64,000 bases of DNA from Cyanophora paradoxa. Taxonomy: Eukaryota; Glaucocystophyceae; Cyanophorales; Cyanophoraceae. The notes beneath the pieces are model-generated. The model was not told the origin of the DNA, did not search any database, and worked only from the letters and a program-made list of their open reading frames with translations. Positions 9,927 to 23,100 of this stretch are shown piece by piece (the stretch's first letter is position 1; each line of letters begins with the position of its first letter). The position numbers and the translations under genes are program-made. Location: positions 124,001 to 188,000 of the forward strand of contig QPMI01000099.1 in NCBI GenBank assembly GCA_004431415.1. Direction: 5' to 3'.

Positions 9927-12486
9927 CCGATCCACGCAGCCGGCCGTCGATCGCGACGTCGATGCTGGCACAGCCGACGCTCCGACGATTGATAAAATCA
10001 TTGCAAGTACACTCAATGCCGAATCAGCTTAAGCTCTCAATTTCGATCACGAGCCCCTAGAATTAAGAGATCGATCCGCGCAGCCGGCCGTCGATCGCGA
10101 CGCAGCTGCAGCAACGCCGGGAGCTCCGCCAATAATATTACGATTGCAAGTGCACTAAATGCAGGGTCGGCTGACGCTCTCACTTCCGAACCCAAGCCAC
10201 TTGAATTAAGAATCCGATCCGTGCAGCCGGCTGCTGATTGCGACACAGGGACGGCCGACGCTCCAACGATTTAAATATATTGCAGCTTGGCAACTGAAGT
10301 TGCACAGAATGCAGGGTCGGCTGAAGCTTAAGATCTCCACCCCCAACTCAAGCAACTGTAATTAAAGATTAGATCATTGCAGCCGGCCGCCGATCGCAAA
10401 GTGGGGACGCCAGGAGCTCCGACGATTAATATTGCAATTGCATGTGCTTTAAATGCAGGGTCGGCCGAAGCTCGCATTCCCAAACCCGAGCCACAAGAGT
10501 TAAGAATCCGATCCGCGCAGCCGGCCGCCGATCGTTACATGGGGACAGCAGACGACCCAACGACTTATATTGCAATTGCATGTGCTCTAAATGCAAGGCC
10601 GGCTGAAGCTCTCATTCCCGAACCCGAGCCACTATTATTTATAATCCGATCCGCGCAGCCAACCGTCGATCGCGACGTAGATGCTGGCACAGCTGACGCT
10701 CCGACGATTGATTAAATCATTGCAAGTACACTCAATGCCGAAGCAGCTGAAGCTCCCAATTTCGAACACGAGCCCCTAGAATTAAGAGATCGATCCGCGC
10801 AGCCGGCCGTAATCGCGCCGCAGCAACGCCGGGAGCTCCGCCAATAATATTACGATTGCAAGTGCACTAAATGCAGGGTCGGCTGACGCTCTCACTTCCG
10901 AACCCAAGCCACTTGAATTAAGAATCCGATCCGTGCAGCCGGCTGCTGATTGCGACACAGGGACGGCCGACGCTCCAACGATTTGTATTGCAACTTGGCA
11001 ACTGCAGTTGCACTGAATGCAGGGTCGGCTGAAGCTTAAGATCTCCACCCCCAACTCAAGCGACTGTAATTAAAGATTAGATCATTGCAGCCGGCCGCCG
11101 ATCGCAAAGTGGGGACGCCAGAAGCTCCGACAATTAATATTGCAAATGCCGCCGATCGCGACGCAGGGACGGCCGATGCTCGAACGATCTATATTGCAAA
11201 TGCATGCCATGATGTGCTCTAAATGCAAGGTCGGCTGAAGCTCTCATTCCCGAACTCGATCCACTTGAATAAAGAATCCGATCCGTGCAGCCGGATGCTG
11301 ATTGCGACACAGGGACGGCCGACGCTCCGACGATTGATAAAATCATTGCAAGTACACTCAATGCCGAATCAGCTGAAGCTCTAAATTTCGAACACGAGCC
11401 CCTAGAATTAAGAATCCGATCCGCGCAGCCGGTCGTCGATCGCGACGCAGCAACGCCGGGAGCTCCGCCAATAATATTACGATTGCAAGTGCACTAAATG
11501 CAGGGTCGGCTGACGCTCTCACTTCCGAACCCAAGCCACTTGAATAAGGAATGCGATCCGCGCAGCCGGCTGCTGATTGCGACACAGGGACGGCCGACGC
11601 TCCAACGATATAAATATATTGCAGGTTGGCCACTGCAGTTGCACTGAATGCAGGGTCGGCTGAAGCTTAAGATCTCCACCCCCAACTCAAGCGACTGTAA
11701 TTAAAGATTAGATCATTGCAGCCAGCCGCCGATCGCAAAGTGGGGACGCCAGGAGCTCCGACGATTAATATTGCAATTGCATGTGCTTTAAATGCAGGGT
11801 CGGCCGAAGCACTCATTTCTGAACCCGAGCCACAAGAGTTAAGAATCCGATCCGCGCAGCCGGCCGCCGATCGTTACATGGGGACAGCAGACGACCCAAC
11901 GACTTATATTGCAATTGCATGTGCTCTAAATGCAAGGCCGGCTGAAGCTCTCATTCCCGAACCCGAGCCACTATTATTTAGATTTCGATCCGCGCAGCCA
12001 ACCGTAGATCGCGACGTAGATGCTGGCACAGCTGACGCTCCGACGATTGATTAAATCATTGCAAGTATACTCAATGCCGAAGCAGCTGAAGCTCCCAATT
12101 TCGAACACGAGCCCCTAGAATTAAGAGATCGATCCGCGCAGCCGGCCGTAATCGCGCCGCAGCAACGCCGGGAGCTCCGCCAATAATATTACGATTGCAA
12201 GTGCACTAAATGCAGGGTCGGCTGACGCTCTCACTTCCGAACCCAAGCCACTTGAATTAAGAATCCGAACCGTGCAGCCGGCTGCTGATTGCGACACAGG
12301 GACGGCCGACGCTCCAACGATTTAAATATATTGCAACTTGGCAACTGCAGTTGCACTGAATGCAGGGTCGGCTGAAGCTTAAGATCTCCACCCCCAACTC
12401 AAGCGACTGTAATTAAAGATTAGATCATTGCAGCCGGCCGCCGATCGCAAAGTGGGGACGCCAGAAGCTCCGACGATTAATTGCAA
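9910..12486. repeat. Complex satellite array, second segment
   Basis: These are the same monomer family as at 1-1456, in trimers of about 430 bp, continuing from the right LINE duplication to the start of the 1.69-kb insertion. Minor variants include short microduplications such as GCAGCTGCAGCAACG near 10100. Confidence 0.9.
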
Positions 12487-14175
12487 GGGGGGAAAGAAGA
12501 CCGAAGGTCTTCCCCCCCTGGCTTCCCGTTCCCTCGCTTCAGCCAAAAGTTTTCTATGAGGCCGTTTTCGAGGTCCAGTATGCAACACCAGAAACAAATG
12601 ATGCTTTATTCGCGATCCGATTGGCTCGGTGGACCGGTCAGCTTTCGACTTTCGAGCGTCAAAATCGAGGGGAAAAGTGGTTTTCGAGGGAAAACGAACT
12701 TCTCCTCACTCCGGTCTTCGAATTTCTTGCGCGGTTATGCATGGAACCAGTTCTCCCTAGCTGTCTCCTCTAGATTTCGGCTTCCTCGCACTGCGCCGCG
12801 TACGCCGCACGGTACCCGTGCCGCCTGGACTACTTTTGACTGCATACGGTGCCTAGCTGCGCCGCTGATTGCAGCCGAGCACGCCCGGCCGTGCAGATCT
12901 AGACGGTGCTCTCTTGCTGCGCTCAGCACGTCTCCGAAATCGAGCTTATACCGCAGAACCGCGTGCGCCGCGGCCGCTGCCCGCAGCCGAGCACGCCGGC
13001 CGGGCCGGGGGAGAAGCCGGATCCGCTGCTCGGCTTCTCGGTTTCGCCGCCCCAAGCCCCAAGCCAGCAGCTTTATGCCCGGTAGTAGCTTCGAATACGC
13101 CAAATTAAATTACGCGCGTGAGTCTGCTGCTGTGGGACGGCGAGCTGCAGCCGCTTCTGTGCCCGGAGACGTCGTCCCGGGGCGGGACTTCGTGGCGGGT
13201 GGCGCATGCGCGCAGGCTGCACGGTGTCGTCATCATGCAACGGCGGAATTTGCTTACATTGTGCGGACGGAGCCCGTGAACACTTCTGCTGGCGCCAGAA
13301 CTTGTTTCGTCATGTCCGGCAGCACAGTCGCAGCGCTCGAGTTCGTGCAGTTTCGATCGAGTCGCGCGCTGGCAAAAACGCAGCTCCTAACGCACGTATT
13401 CGCCGCCACGCAGGGCACTTCCAATTCAGCAGTGCGTGCCCAGTCTTCAGTTGGCGTTCAGCTTTCTGAAATTATATTGCATACACAGGTCGCCGCAGCT
13501 GAAGACCACAGAAGCCCTCCCACAGGCTTATCGTCACCTCTTCCTCTGGCGGTACCCTGTCGTTAGTCTTCAGGACCGGCGCCGCTGGCTGCCGCTCACC
13601 CCCATGGCCGACTTCCGCCCCGACCCCCTCCAGAAGGCCTGGATCGCATATGTTTACGGCGAGCCCTCTGCAGACAGCACCATCATCTTTTAGCCAGCTG
13701 TTCAGGGTTAGCGGTAGGCCGTGCGAACACAGTTGATGCGCAGCGTTTTCTCGCTCCAGAACAATCTTTCTTATACAGTGCGCTGAATCTGGCCTTCCAT
13801 TGAGCCTTTTCTTTATTCGGTTTGATCGCAGCGTCTGCTTAATGGGCCTTTTCTATTTTTTATAATCATATCAACCTGCCGTAGGTAGGCCGTGCGAACA
13901 CAGTTGATGCGCAGCGTTTTCTCGCTCCAGAACAATCTTTCTTATACAGTGCGCTGAATCTGGCCTTTCATTGAGCCTTTTCTTTATTCGGTTTGATCGC
14001 AGCGTCTGCTTAATGGGCCTTTTCTGTGTCTATCTTTACACTTCAACCTGCCGCGCGCGCCGGGCCGGGGTCGATCTAGATCTGCCCCGTGCATGTGCGT
14101 GCCACTACGACTCTTTCATTAGATCCCGGTTCCCCCCTTGCACCCCGGCGCAAGAATCGCGGCCGGGCCCCTAGT
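12487..14175. mobile_element. 1.69-kb insertion of unknown class inside satellite
   Basis: Satellite sequence is interrupted here and resumes at 14176. ATTGCAA occurs at both borders (12480-12486 and 14176-14182) and may be a 7-bp target duplication, although ATTGCAA is also part of the satellite and the left border lacks two bases of the consensus. The left end begins with a hairpin (AAGACC GAA GGTCTT inside G-rich and C-rich flanks). A 141-bp segment is repeated directly near the right end. A 361-codon open frame covers 12481-13566 but starts in satellite and has no recognised domain. No terminal inverted repeats, RT or transposase are visible. A non-autonomous retroelement or solo fragment is the likeliest reading. 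Confidence 0.55.
13714..14025. repeat. Two direct copies of a 141-bp unit, period 171 bp
   Basis: Positions 13714-13854 and 13885-14025 match almost perfectly. I see one mismatch, CTTCCATT versus CTTTCATT. Each copy begins GTAGGCCGTGCGAACACAG and ends AATGGGCCTTTTCT, and a 30-bp spacer separates them. Tandem terminal units of this kind occur near the 3' ends of some retroelements. Confidence 0.85.
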
Positions 14176-17100
14176 ATTGCAATTGCATGTGCTTTAAATG
14201 CAGGGTCGGCCGAAGCACTCATTTCTGAACCCGAGCCACAAGAGTTACGAATACGATCCGCGCAGCCGGCCGTCGATCGCGACGCAGCAACGCCGGGAGC
14301 TCCGCCAATAATATTACGATTGCAAGTGCACTAAATGCAGGGTCGGCTGACGCTCTCACTTCCGAACCCAAGCCACTTGAATAAGGAATCCGATCCGTGC
14401 AGCCGGCTGCTGATTGCGACACAGGGACGGCCGACGCTCCAACGATTTAAATATATTGCAACTTGGCAACTGCAGTTGCACTGAATGCAGGGTCGGCTGA
14501 AGCTTAAGATCTCCACCCCCAACTCAAGCGACTGTAATTAAAGATTAGATCATTGCAGCCGGCCGCCGATCGCAAAGTGGGGACGCCAGGAGCTCCGACG
14601 ATTAATATTGCAAATGCCGCCGATCGCGCCGCAGGGACGGCCGATGCTCGAACGATCTTTATTGCAATTGCATGTGCTCTAAATGCAAGGTCGGCTGAAG
14701 CTCGCATTCCCGAACCCGAGCCACTATTTTGTAGAAACCGATCCGCGCAGCCGGCCGTTGATCGCGACGCAGGGACAACCGATGCTCGAATGCAGGGTCG
14801 GCTGACGCTCTCACTTCCGAACCCAAGCCACTTGAATAAGGAATCCGATCCGTGCAGCCGGCTGCTGATTGCGACACAGGGACGGCCGACGCTCCAACGA
14901 TTTAAATATATTGCAGCTTGGCAACTGCAGTTGCACTGAATGCAGGGTCGGCTGAAGCTTAAGATCTCCACCCCCAACTCAAGCAACTGTAATTAAAGAT
15001 TAGATCATTGCAGCCAGCCGCCGATCGCAAAGTGGGGACGCCAGGAGCTCCGACAATTAATATTGCAAATTCCGCCGATCGCGACACAGGGACGGCCGAT
15101 GCTCGAACGATCTATATTGCAAATGCATGCCATGATGTGCTCTAAATGCAAGGTCGGCTGAAGCTCGCATTCCCGAACTCGATCCACTTGAATAAAGAAT
15201 CCGATCCGTGCAGCCGGATGCCGATTGCGACACAGGGACGGCCGACGCTCCGACGATTGATAAAACCATTGCAAGTGCACTCAATGCCGAATCAGCTGAA
15301 GCTCTCAATTTCGAACATGAGCCCCTAGAATTAAGAATCCGATCCGCGCAGCCGGCCGTCAATCGCGACGCAGCAACGACGGGAGCTCCGCCAATAATAT
15401 TACGATTGCAAGTGCACAAAATGCATGCGCAGGGTCGGCTGACGCTCTCACTTCCGAACCCAAGCCACGTGAATAAAGAATCCGATCCGTGCAGCCGGCT
15501 GCTGATTGCGACACAGGGACGGCCGACGCTCCAACGATTTGTATTGCAGCTTGGCAACTGCAGTTGCACTGAATGCTGGGTCGGCTGAAGCTCAAGATCT
15601 CCACCCCAACTCAAGCAACTGTAATTAAAGATTAGATCATTGCAGCCAGCCGCCGATCGCAAAGTGGGGACGCCAGGAGCTCCGACGATTAATATTGCAA
15701 TTGCATGTGCTTTAAATGCAGGGTCGGCCGAAGCACTCATTTCTGAACCCGAGCCACAAGAGTTAAGAATCCGATCCGCGCAGCCGGCCGCCGATCGCGA
15801 CATGGGGACAGCAGACGACCGAACGAGTTATATTGAAATTGCATGTGCTCTAAATGCAAGGCCGGCTGAAGCTCTCATTCCCGAACCCGAGCAACTATTA
15901 TTTAGATTTCGATCCGCGCAGCCAACCGTCGATCGCGACGTCGCCGCTGGCACAGCCGACGCTCCGACGATTAATAAAATCATTGCAAGTACACTCAATG
16001 CCGAAGCAGCTGAAGCTCCCAATTTCGAACACGAGCCCTAGAATTAAGAATCCGATCCGCGCAGACGGTCGTCGATCGCGACGCAGCAACGCCGGGAGCT
16101 CCGCCAATACTATTACGATTGCAAGTGCACTAAATGCAGGGTCGGCTGACGCTCTCACTTCCGAACCCAAGCCACTTGAATTAAGAATCCGATCCGTGCA
16201 GCCGGCTGCTGATTGCGACACAGGGACGGCCGACGCTCCAACGATATAAATATATTGCAACTTGGCAACTGCAGTTGCACTGAATGCAGGGTCGGCTGAA
16301 GCTTAAGATCTCCACCCCCAACTCAAGCGACTGTAATTAAAGATTAGATCATTGCAGCCGGCCGCCGATCGCAAAGTGGGGACGCCAGAAGCTCCGACGA
16401 TTAATATTGCAATTGCATGTGCTTTAAATGCAGGGTCGGCCGAAGCTCGCATTTCTGAACCCGAGCCACAAGAGTTACGAATACGATCCGCGCAGCCGGC
16501 CGTCGATCGCGACGCAGCAACGCCGGGAGCTCCGCCAATACTATTACGATTGCAAGTGCACTAAATGCAGGGTCGGCTGACGCTCGAGCTCTCACTTCCG
16601 AACCCAAGCCACGTGAATAAGGAATCCGATCCGTGCAGCCGGCTGCTGATTGCGACACAGGGACGGCCGACGCTCCAACGATATAAATATATTGCAGCTT
16701 GGCAACTGCAGTTGCACTGAATGCAGGGTCGGCTGAAGCTCAAGATCTCCACCCCCAACTCAAGCAACTGTAATTAAAGATTAGATCATTGCAGCCAGCC
16801 GCCGATCGCAAAGTGGGGACGCCAGGAGCTCCGACGATTAATATTGCAATTGCATGTGCTTAAAATGCAGGGTCAGCCGAAGCTCGCATTCCCGAACTCG
16901 AGCCACAAGAGTTTAGAATACGATCCGCGCAGCCGGCCGCCAAACGCGACGCAGCAACGCCGGGAGCTCCGCCAATAATATTACGATTGCAAGTGCACTA
17001 AATGCAGGGTCGGCTGACGCTCTCACTTCCGAACCCAAGCCACTTGAATAAGGAATCCGATCCGTGCAGCCGGCTGCTGATTGCGACACAGGGACGGCCG

Positions 17101-20100
17101 ACGCTCCAACGATATAAATATATTGCAACTTGGCAACTGCAGTTGCACTGAATGCAGGGTCGGCTGAAGCTTAAGACCTCCACCCCCAACTCAAGCGACT
17201 GAAATTAAAGATTAGATCATTGCAGCCGGCCGCCGATCGCAACGTGGGGACGCCAGAAGCTCCGACGATTAATATTGCAATTGCATGTGCTTTAAATGCA
17301 GGGTCGGCCGAAGCTCTCATTTCTGAACCCGAGCCACAAGAGTTAAGAATACGATCCGCGCAGCCGGCCGTCGATCGCGACGCAGCAACGCCGGGAGCTC
17401 CGCCAATAATATTACGATTGCAAGTGCACTAAATGCAGGGTCGGCTGACGCTCTCACTTCCGAACCCAAGCCACTTGAATAAGGAATCCGATCCGTGCAG
17501 CCGGCTGCTGATTGCGACACAGGGACGGCCGACGCTCAAACGATATAAATATATTGCAGGTTGGCCACTGCAGTAGCACTGAATGCAGGGTCGGCTGAAG
17601 CTTAAGATCTCCACCCCCAACTCAAGCAACTGTAATTAAAGATTAGATCATTGCAGCCAGCCGCCGATCGCAAAGTGGGGACGCCAGGAGCTCCGACGAT
17701 TAATATTGCAATTGCATGTGCTTTAAATGCAGGGTCAGCCGAAGCTCGCATTCCCGAACCCGAGCCACTATTTTGTAGAATACGATCCGCGCAGCCGGCC
17801 GTCGATCGCGACATGGGGACAGCAGACGACCCAACGAGTTATATGACAATTGCTTGTGCTCTAAATGCAAGGCCGGCTGAAGCTCTCATTCCCGAACCCG
17901 AGCCACTATTATTTAGAATCCGATCCGCGCAGCCGGCCGTCGATCGCGACGTCGATACTGGCACAGCCGACGCTCGGACGATTGATAAAATCATTGCAAG
18001 TACACTCAATGCCGAATCAACTTAAGCTCTCAATTTCGATCACGAGCCCCTAGAATTAAGAGATCGATCCGCGCAGCCGGCCGCCAAACGCGACGCAGCA
18101 ACGCCGGGAGCTCCGCCAATAATATTACGATTGCAAGTGCACTAAATGCAGGGTCGGCTGACGCTCTCACTTCCGAACCCAAGCCACTTGAATTAAGAAT
18201 CCGAACCGTGCAGCCGGCTGCTGATTGCGACACAGGGACGGCCGACGCTCCAACGATATACATATATTGCAGCTTGGCAACTGCAGTTGCACTGAATGCA
18301 GGGTCGGCTGAAGCTTAAGCTCTCCACCCCAGCTCAAGCAACTGTAATTAAAGATTAGAGCATTGCAGCCGGTCGCCGATCGCAAAGTGGGGACGCCAGG
18401 AGCTCCGACGATTAATATTGCAAATGCCGCCGATCGCGACGCAGGGACGGCCGATGCTCGAACGATCTATATTGCAATTGCATGTGCTCTAAATGCAAGG
18501 TCGGCTGAAGCTCGCATTCCCGAACCCGAGCCACTATTTTGTAGAAACCGATCCGCGCAGCCGGCCGTTGATCGCGACGCAGGGACAACCGATGCTCGAA
18601 TGCAGGGTCGGCTGACGCTTTCACTTCCGAACCCAAGCCACTTGAATAAGGAATCCGATCCGTGCAGCCGGCTGCTGATTGCGACACAGGGACGGCCGAC
18701 GCTCCAACGATTTAAATATATTGCAGCTTGGCAACTGCAGTTGCACTGAATGCAGGGTCGGCTGAAGCTTAAGATCTCCACCCCCAGCTCAAGCGACTGT
18801 AATTAAAGATTAGATCATTGCAGCCGGCCGCCGATCGCAAAGTGGGGACGCCAGAAGCTCCGACGATTAATATTGCAATTGCATGTGCTTTAAATGCAGG
18901 GTCGGCCGAAGCTCGCATTTCTGAACCCGAGCCACAAGAGTTAAGAATACGATCCGCGCAGCCGGCCGTCGATCGCGACGCAGCAACGCCGGGAGCTCCG
19001 CCAATACTATTACGATTGCAAGTGCACTAAATGCAGGGTCGGCTGACGCTCTCACTTCCGAACCCAAGCCACGTGAATAAGGAATCCGATCCGTGCAGAC
19101 GGCTGCTGATTGCGACACAGGGACGGCCGACGCTCCAACGATATAAATATATTGCAGCTTGGCAACTGCAGTTGCACTGAATGCAGGGTCGGCTGAAGCT
19201 TAAGATCTCCACCCCAACTCAAGCAACTGTAATTAAAGATTAGATCATTGCAGCCAGCCGCCGATCGCAAAGTGGGGACGCCAGGAGCTCCGACGATTAA
19301 TATTGCAATTGCATGTGCTTAAAATGCAGGGTCAGCCGAAGCTCGCATTCCCGAACTCGAGCCACAAGAGTTAAGAATACGATCCGCGCAGCCGGCCGCC
19401 AAACGCGACGCAGCAACGCCGGGAGCTCCGCCAATAATATTACGATTGCAAGTGCACTAAATGCAGGGTCGGCTGACGCTCTCACTTCCGAACCCAAGCC
19501 ACGTGAATTAAGAATCCGAACCGTGCAGCCGGCTGCTGATTGCGACACAGGGACGGCCGACGCTCCAACGATATAAATATATTGCAACTTGGCAACTGCA
19601 GTTGCACTGAATGCAGGGTCGGCTGAAGCTTAAGATCTCCACCCCCAACTCAAGCGACTGAAATTAAAGATTAGATCATTGCAGCCGGCCGCCGATCGCA
19701 ACGTGGGGACGCCAGAAGCTCCGACGATTAATATTGCAATTGCATGTACTTTAAATGCAGGGTCGGCCGAAGCTCTCATTTCTGAACCCGAGCCACAAGA
19801 GTTAAGAATACGATCCGCGCAGCCGGCCGTCGATCGCGACGCAGCAACGCCGGGAGCTCCGCCAATAATATTATAATTACGATTGCAAGTGCACTAAATG
19901 CAGGGTCGGCTGACGCTCTCACTTCCGAACCCAAGCCACTTGAATAAGGAATCCGATCCGTGCAGCCGGCTGCTGATTGCGACACAGGGACGGCCGACGC
20001 TCAAACGATATAAATATATTGCAGCTTGGCCACTGCAGTTGCACTGAATGCAGGGTCGGCTGAAGCTTAAGATCTCCACCCCCAACTCAAGCAACTGTAA

Positions 20101-23100
20101 TTAAAGATTAGATCATTGCAGCCAGCCGCCGATCGCAAAGTGGGGACGCCAGGAGCTCCGACGATTAATATTGCAATTGCATGTGCTTTAAATGCAGGGT
20201 CAGCCGAAGCTCGCATTCCCGAACCCGAGCCACTATTTTGTAGAATTCGATCCGCGCAGCCGGCCGTCGATCGCGACATGGGGACAGCAGACGACCCAAC
20301 GAGTTATATGACAATTGCTTGTGCTCTAAATGCAAGGCCGGCTGAAGCTCTCATTCCCGAACCCGAGCCACTATTATTTAGAATCCGATCCGCGCAGCCG
20401 GCCGTCGATCGCGACGTCGATACTGGCACAGCCGACGCTCGGACGATTGATAAAATCATTGCAAGTACACTCAATGCCGAATCAACTTAAGCTCTCAATT
20501 TCGATCACGAGCCCCTAGAATTAAGAGATCGATCCGCGCAGCCGGCCGTCGATCGCGACGCAGCTGCAGCAAAGCCGGGAGCTCCGCCAATAATATTACG
20601 ATTGCAAGTGCACTAAATGCAGGGTCGGCTGACGCTCTCACTTCCGAACCCAAGCCACTTGAATTAAGAATCCGAACCGTGCAGCCGGCTGCTGATTGCG
20701 ACACAGGGACGGCCGACGCTCCAACGATATAAATATATTGCAACTTGGCAACTGCAGTTGCACTGAATGCAGGGTCGGCTGAAGCTTAAGATCTCCACCC
20801 CCAACTCAAGCGACTGAAATTAAAGATTAGATCATTGCAGCCGGCCGCCGATCGCAAAGTGGGGACGCCAGAAGCTCCGACGATTAATATTGCAATTGCA
20901 TGTGCTTTAAATGCAGGGTCGGCCGAAGCTCTCATTTCTGAACCCGAGCCACAAGAGTTAAGAATACGATCCGCGCAGCCGGCCGTCGATCGCGACGCAG
21001 CAACGCCGGGAGCTCCGCCAATACTATTACGATTGCAAGTGCACTAAATGCAGGGTCGGCTGACGCTCTCACTTCCGAACCCAAGCCACTTGAATAAGGA
21101 ATCCGATCCGTGCAGCCGGCTGCTGATTGCGACACAGGGACGGCCGACGCTCCAACGATATAAATATATTGCAGCTTGGCAACTGCAGTTGCACTGAATG
21201 CAGGGTCGGCTGAAGCTTAAGATCTCCACCCCCAACTCAAGCGACTGAAATTAATGATTAGATCATTGCAGCCGGCCGCCGATCGCAAAGTGGGGACGCC
21301 AGAAGCTCCGACGATTAATATTGCAATTGCATGTGCTTTAAATGCAGGGTCGGCCGAAGCTCTCATTTCTGAACCCGAGCCACAAGAGTTAAGAATACGA
21401 TCCGCGCAGCCGGCCGTCGATCGCGACGCAGCAACGCCGGGAGCTCCGCCAATACTATTACGATTGCAAGTGCACTAAATGCAGGGTCGGCTGACGCTCT
21501 CACTTCCGAACCCAAGCCACTTGAATAAGGAATCCGATCCGTGCAGCCGGCTGCTGATTGCGACACAGGGACGGCCGACGCTCCAACGATATAAATATAT
21601 TGCAGCTTGGCAACTGCAGTTGCACTGAATGCAGGGTCGGCTGAAGCTTAAGATCTCCACCCCAGCTCAAGCAACTGTAACTAAAGATTAGATCATTGCA
21701 GCCGGTCGCCGATCGCAAAGTGGGGACGCCAGGAGCTCCGACGATTAATATTGCAAATGCCGCCGATCGCGACGCAGGGACGGCCGATGCTCGAACGATC
21801 TATATTGCAATTGCATGTGCTCTAAATGCAAGGTCGGCTGAAGCTCGCATTCCCGAACCCGAGCCACTATTTTGTAGAAACCGATCCGCGCAGCCGGCCG
21901 TTGATCGCGACGCAGGGACAACCGATGCTCGAATGCAGGGTCGGCTGACGCTCTCACTTCCGAACCCAAGCCACTTGAATAAGGAATCCGATCCGTGCAG
22001 CCGGCTGCTGATTGCGACACAGGGACGGCCGACGCTCCAACGATTTAAATATATTGCAGCTTGGCAACTGCAGTTGCACTGAATGCAGGGTCGGCTGAAG
22101 CTTAAGATCTCCACCCCCAGCTCAAGCGACTGTAATTAAAGATTAGATCATTGCAGCCGGCCGCCGATCGCAAAGTGGGGACGCCAGAAGCTCCGACGAT
22201 TAATATTGCAATTGCATGTGCTTTAAATGCAGGGTCGGCCGAAGCTCGCATTTCTGAACCCGAGCCACAAGAGTTAAGAATACGATCCGCGCAGCCGGCC
22301 GTCGATCGCGACGCAGCAACGCCGGGAGCTCCGCCAATACTATTACGATTGCAAGTGCACTAAATGCAGGGTCGGCTGACGCTCTCACTTCCGAACCCAA
22401 GCCACGTGAATAAGGAATCCGATCCGTGCAGACGGCTGCTGATTGCGACACAGGGACGGCCGACGCTCCAACGATATAAATATATTGCAGCTTGGCAACT
22501 GCAGTTGCACTGAATGCAGGGTCGGCTGAAGCTTAAGATCTCCACCCCCAACTCAAGCAACTGTAATTAAAGATTAGATCATTGCAGCCAGCCGCCGATC
22601 GCAAAGTGGGGACGCCAGGAGCTCCGACGATTAATATTGCAATTGCATGTGCTTAAAATGCAGGGTCAGCCGAAGCTCGCATTCCCGAACTCGAGCCACA
22701 AGAGTTAAGAATACGATCCGCGCAGCCGGCCGCCAAACGCGACGCAGCAACGCCGGGAGCTCCGCCAATAATATTACGATTGCAAGTGCACTAAATGCAG
22801 GGTCGGCTGACGCTCTCACTTCCGAACCCAAGCCACTTGAATTAAGAATCCGAACCGTGCAGCCGGCTGCTGATTGCGACACAGGGACGGCCGACGCTCC
22901 AACGATATAAATATATTGCAACTTGGCAACTGCAGTTGCACTGAATGCAGGGTCGGCTGAAGCTTAAGATCTCCACCCCCAACTCAAGCGACTGAAATTA
23001 AAGATTAGATCATTGCAGCCGGCCGCCGATCGCAACGTGGGGACGCCAGAAGCTCCGACGATTAATATTGCAATTGCATGTGCTTTAAATGCAGGGTCGG

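Noticed and set aside
12481-13566. 361-codon frame in the 1.69-kb insertion as a gene
   Set aside because: It begins inside satellite sequence, lacks recognisable domains and has Ser/Arg-rich shadow-like composition.
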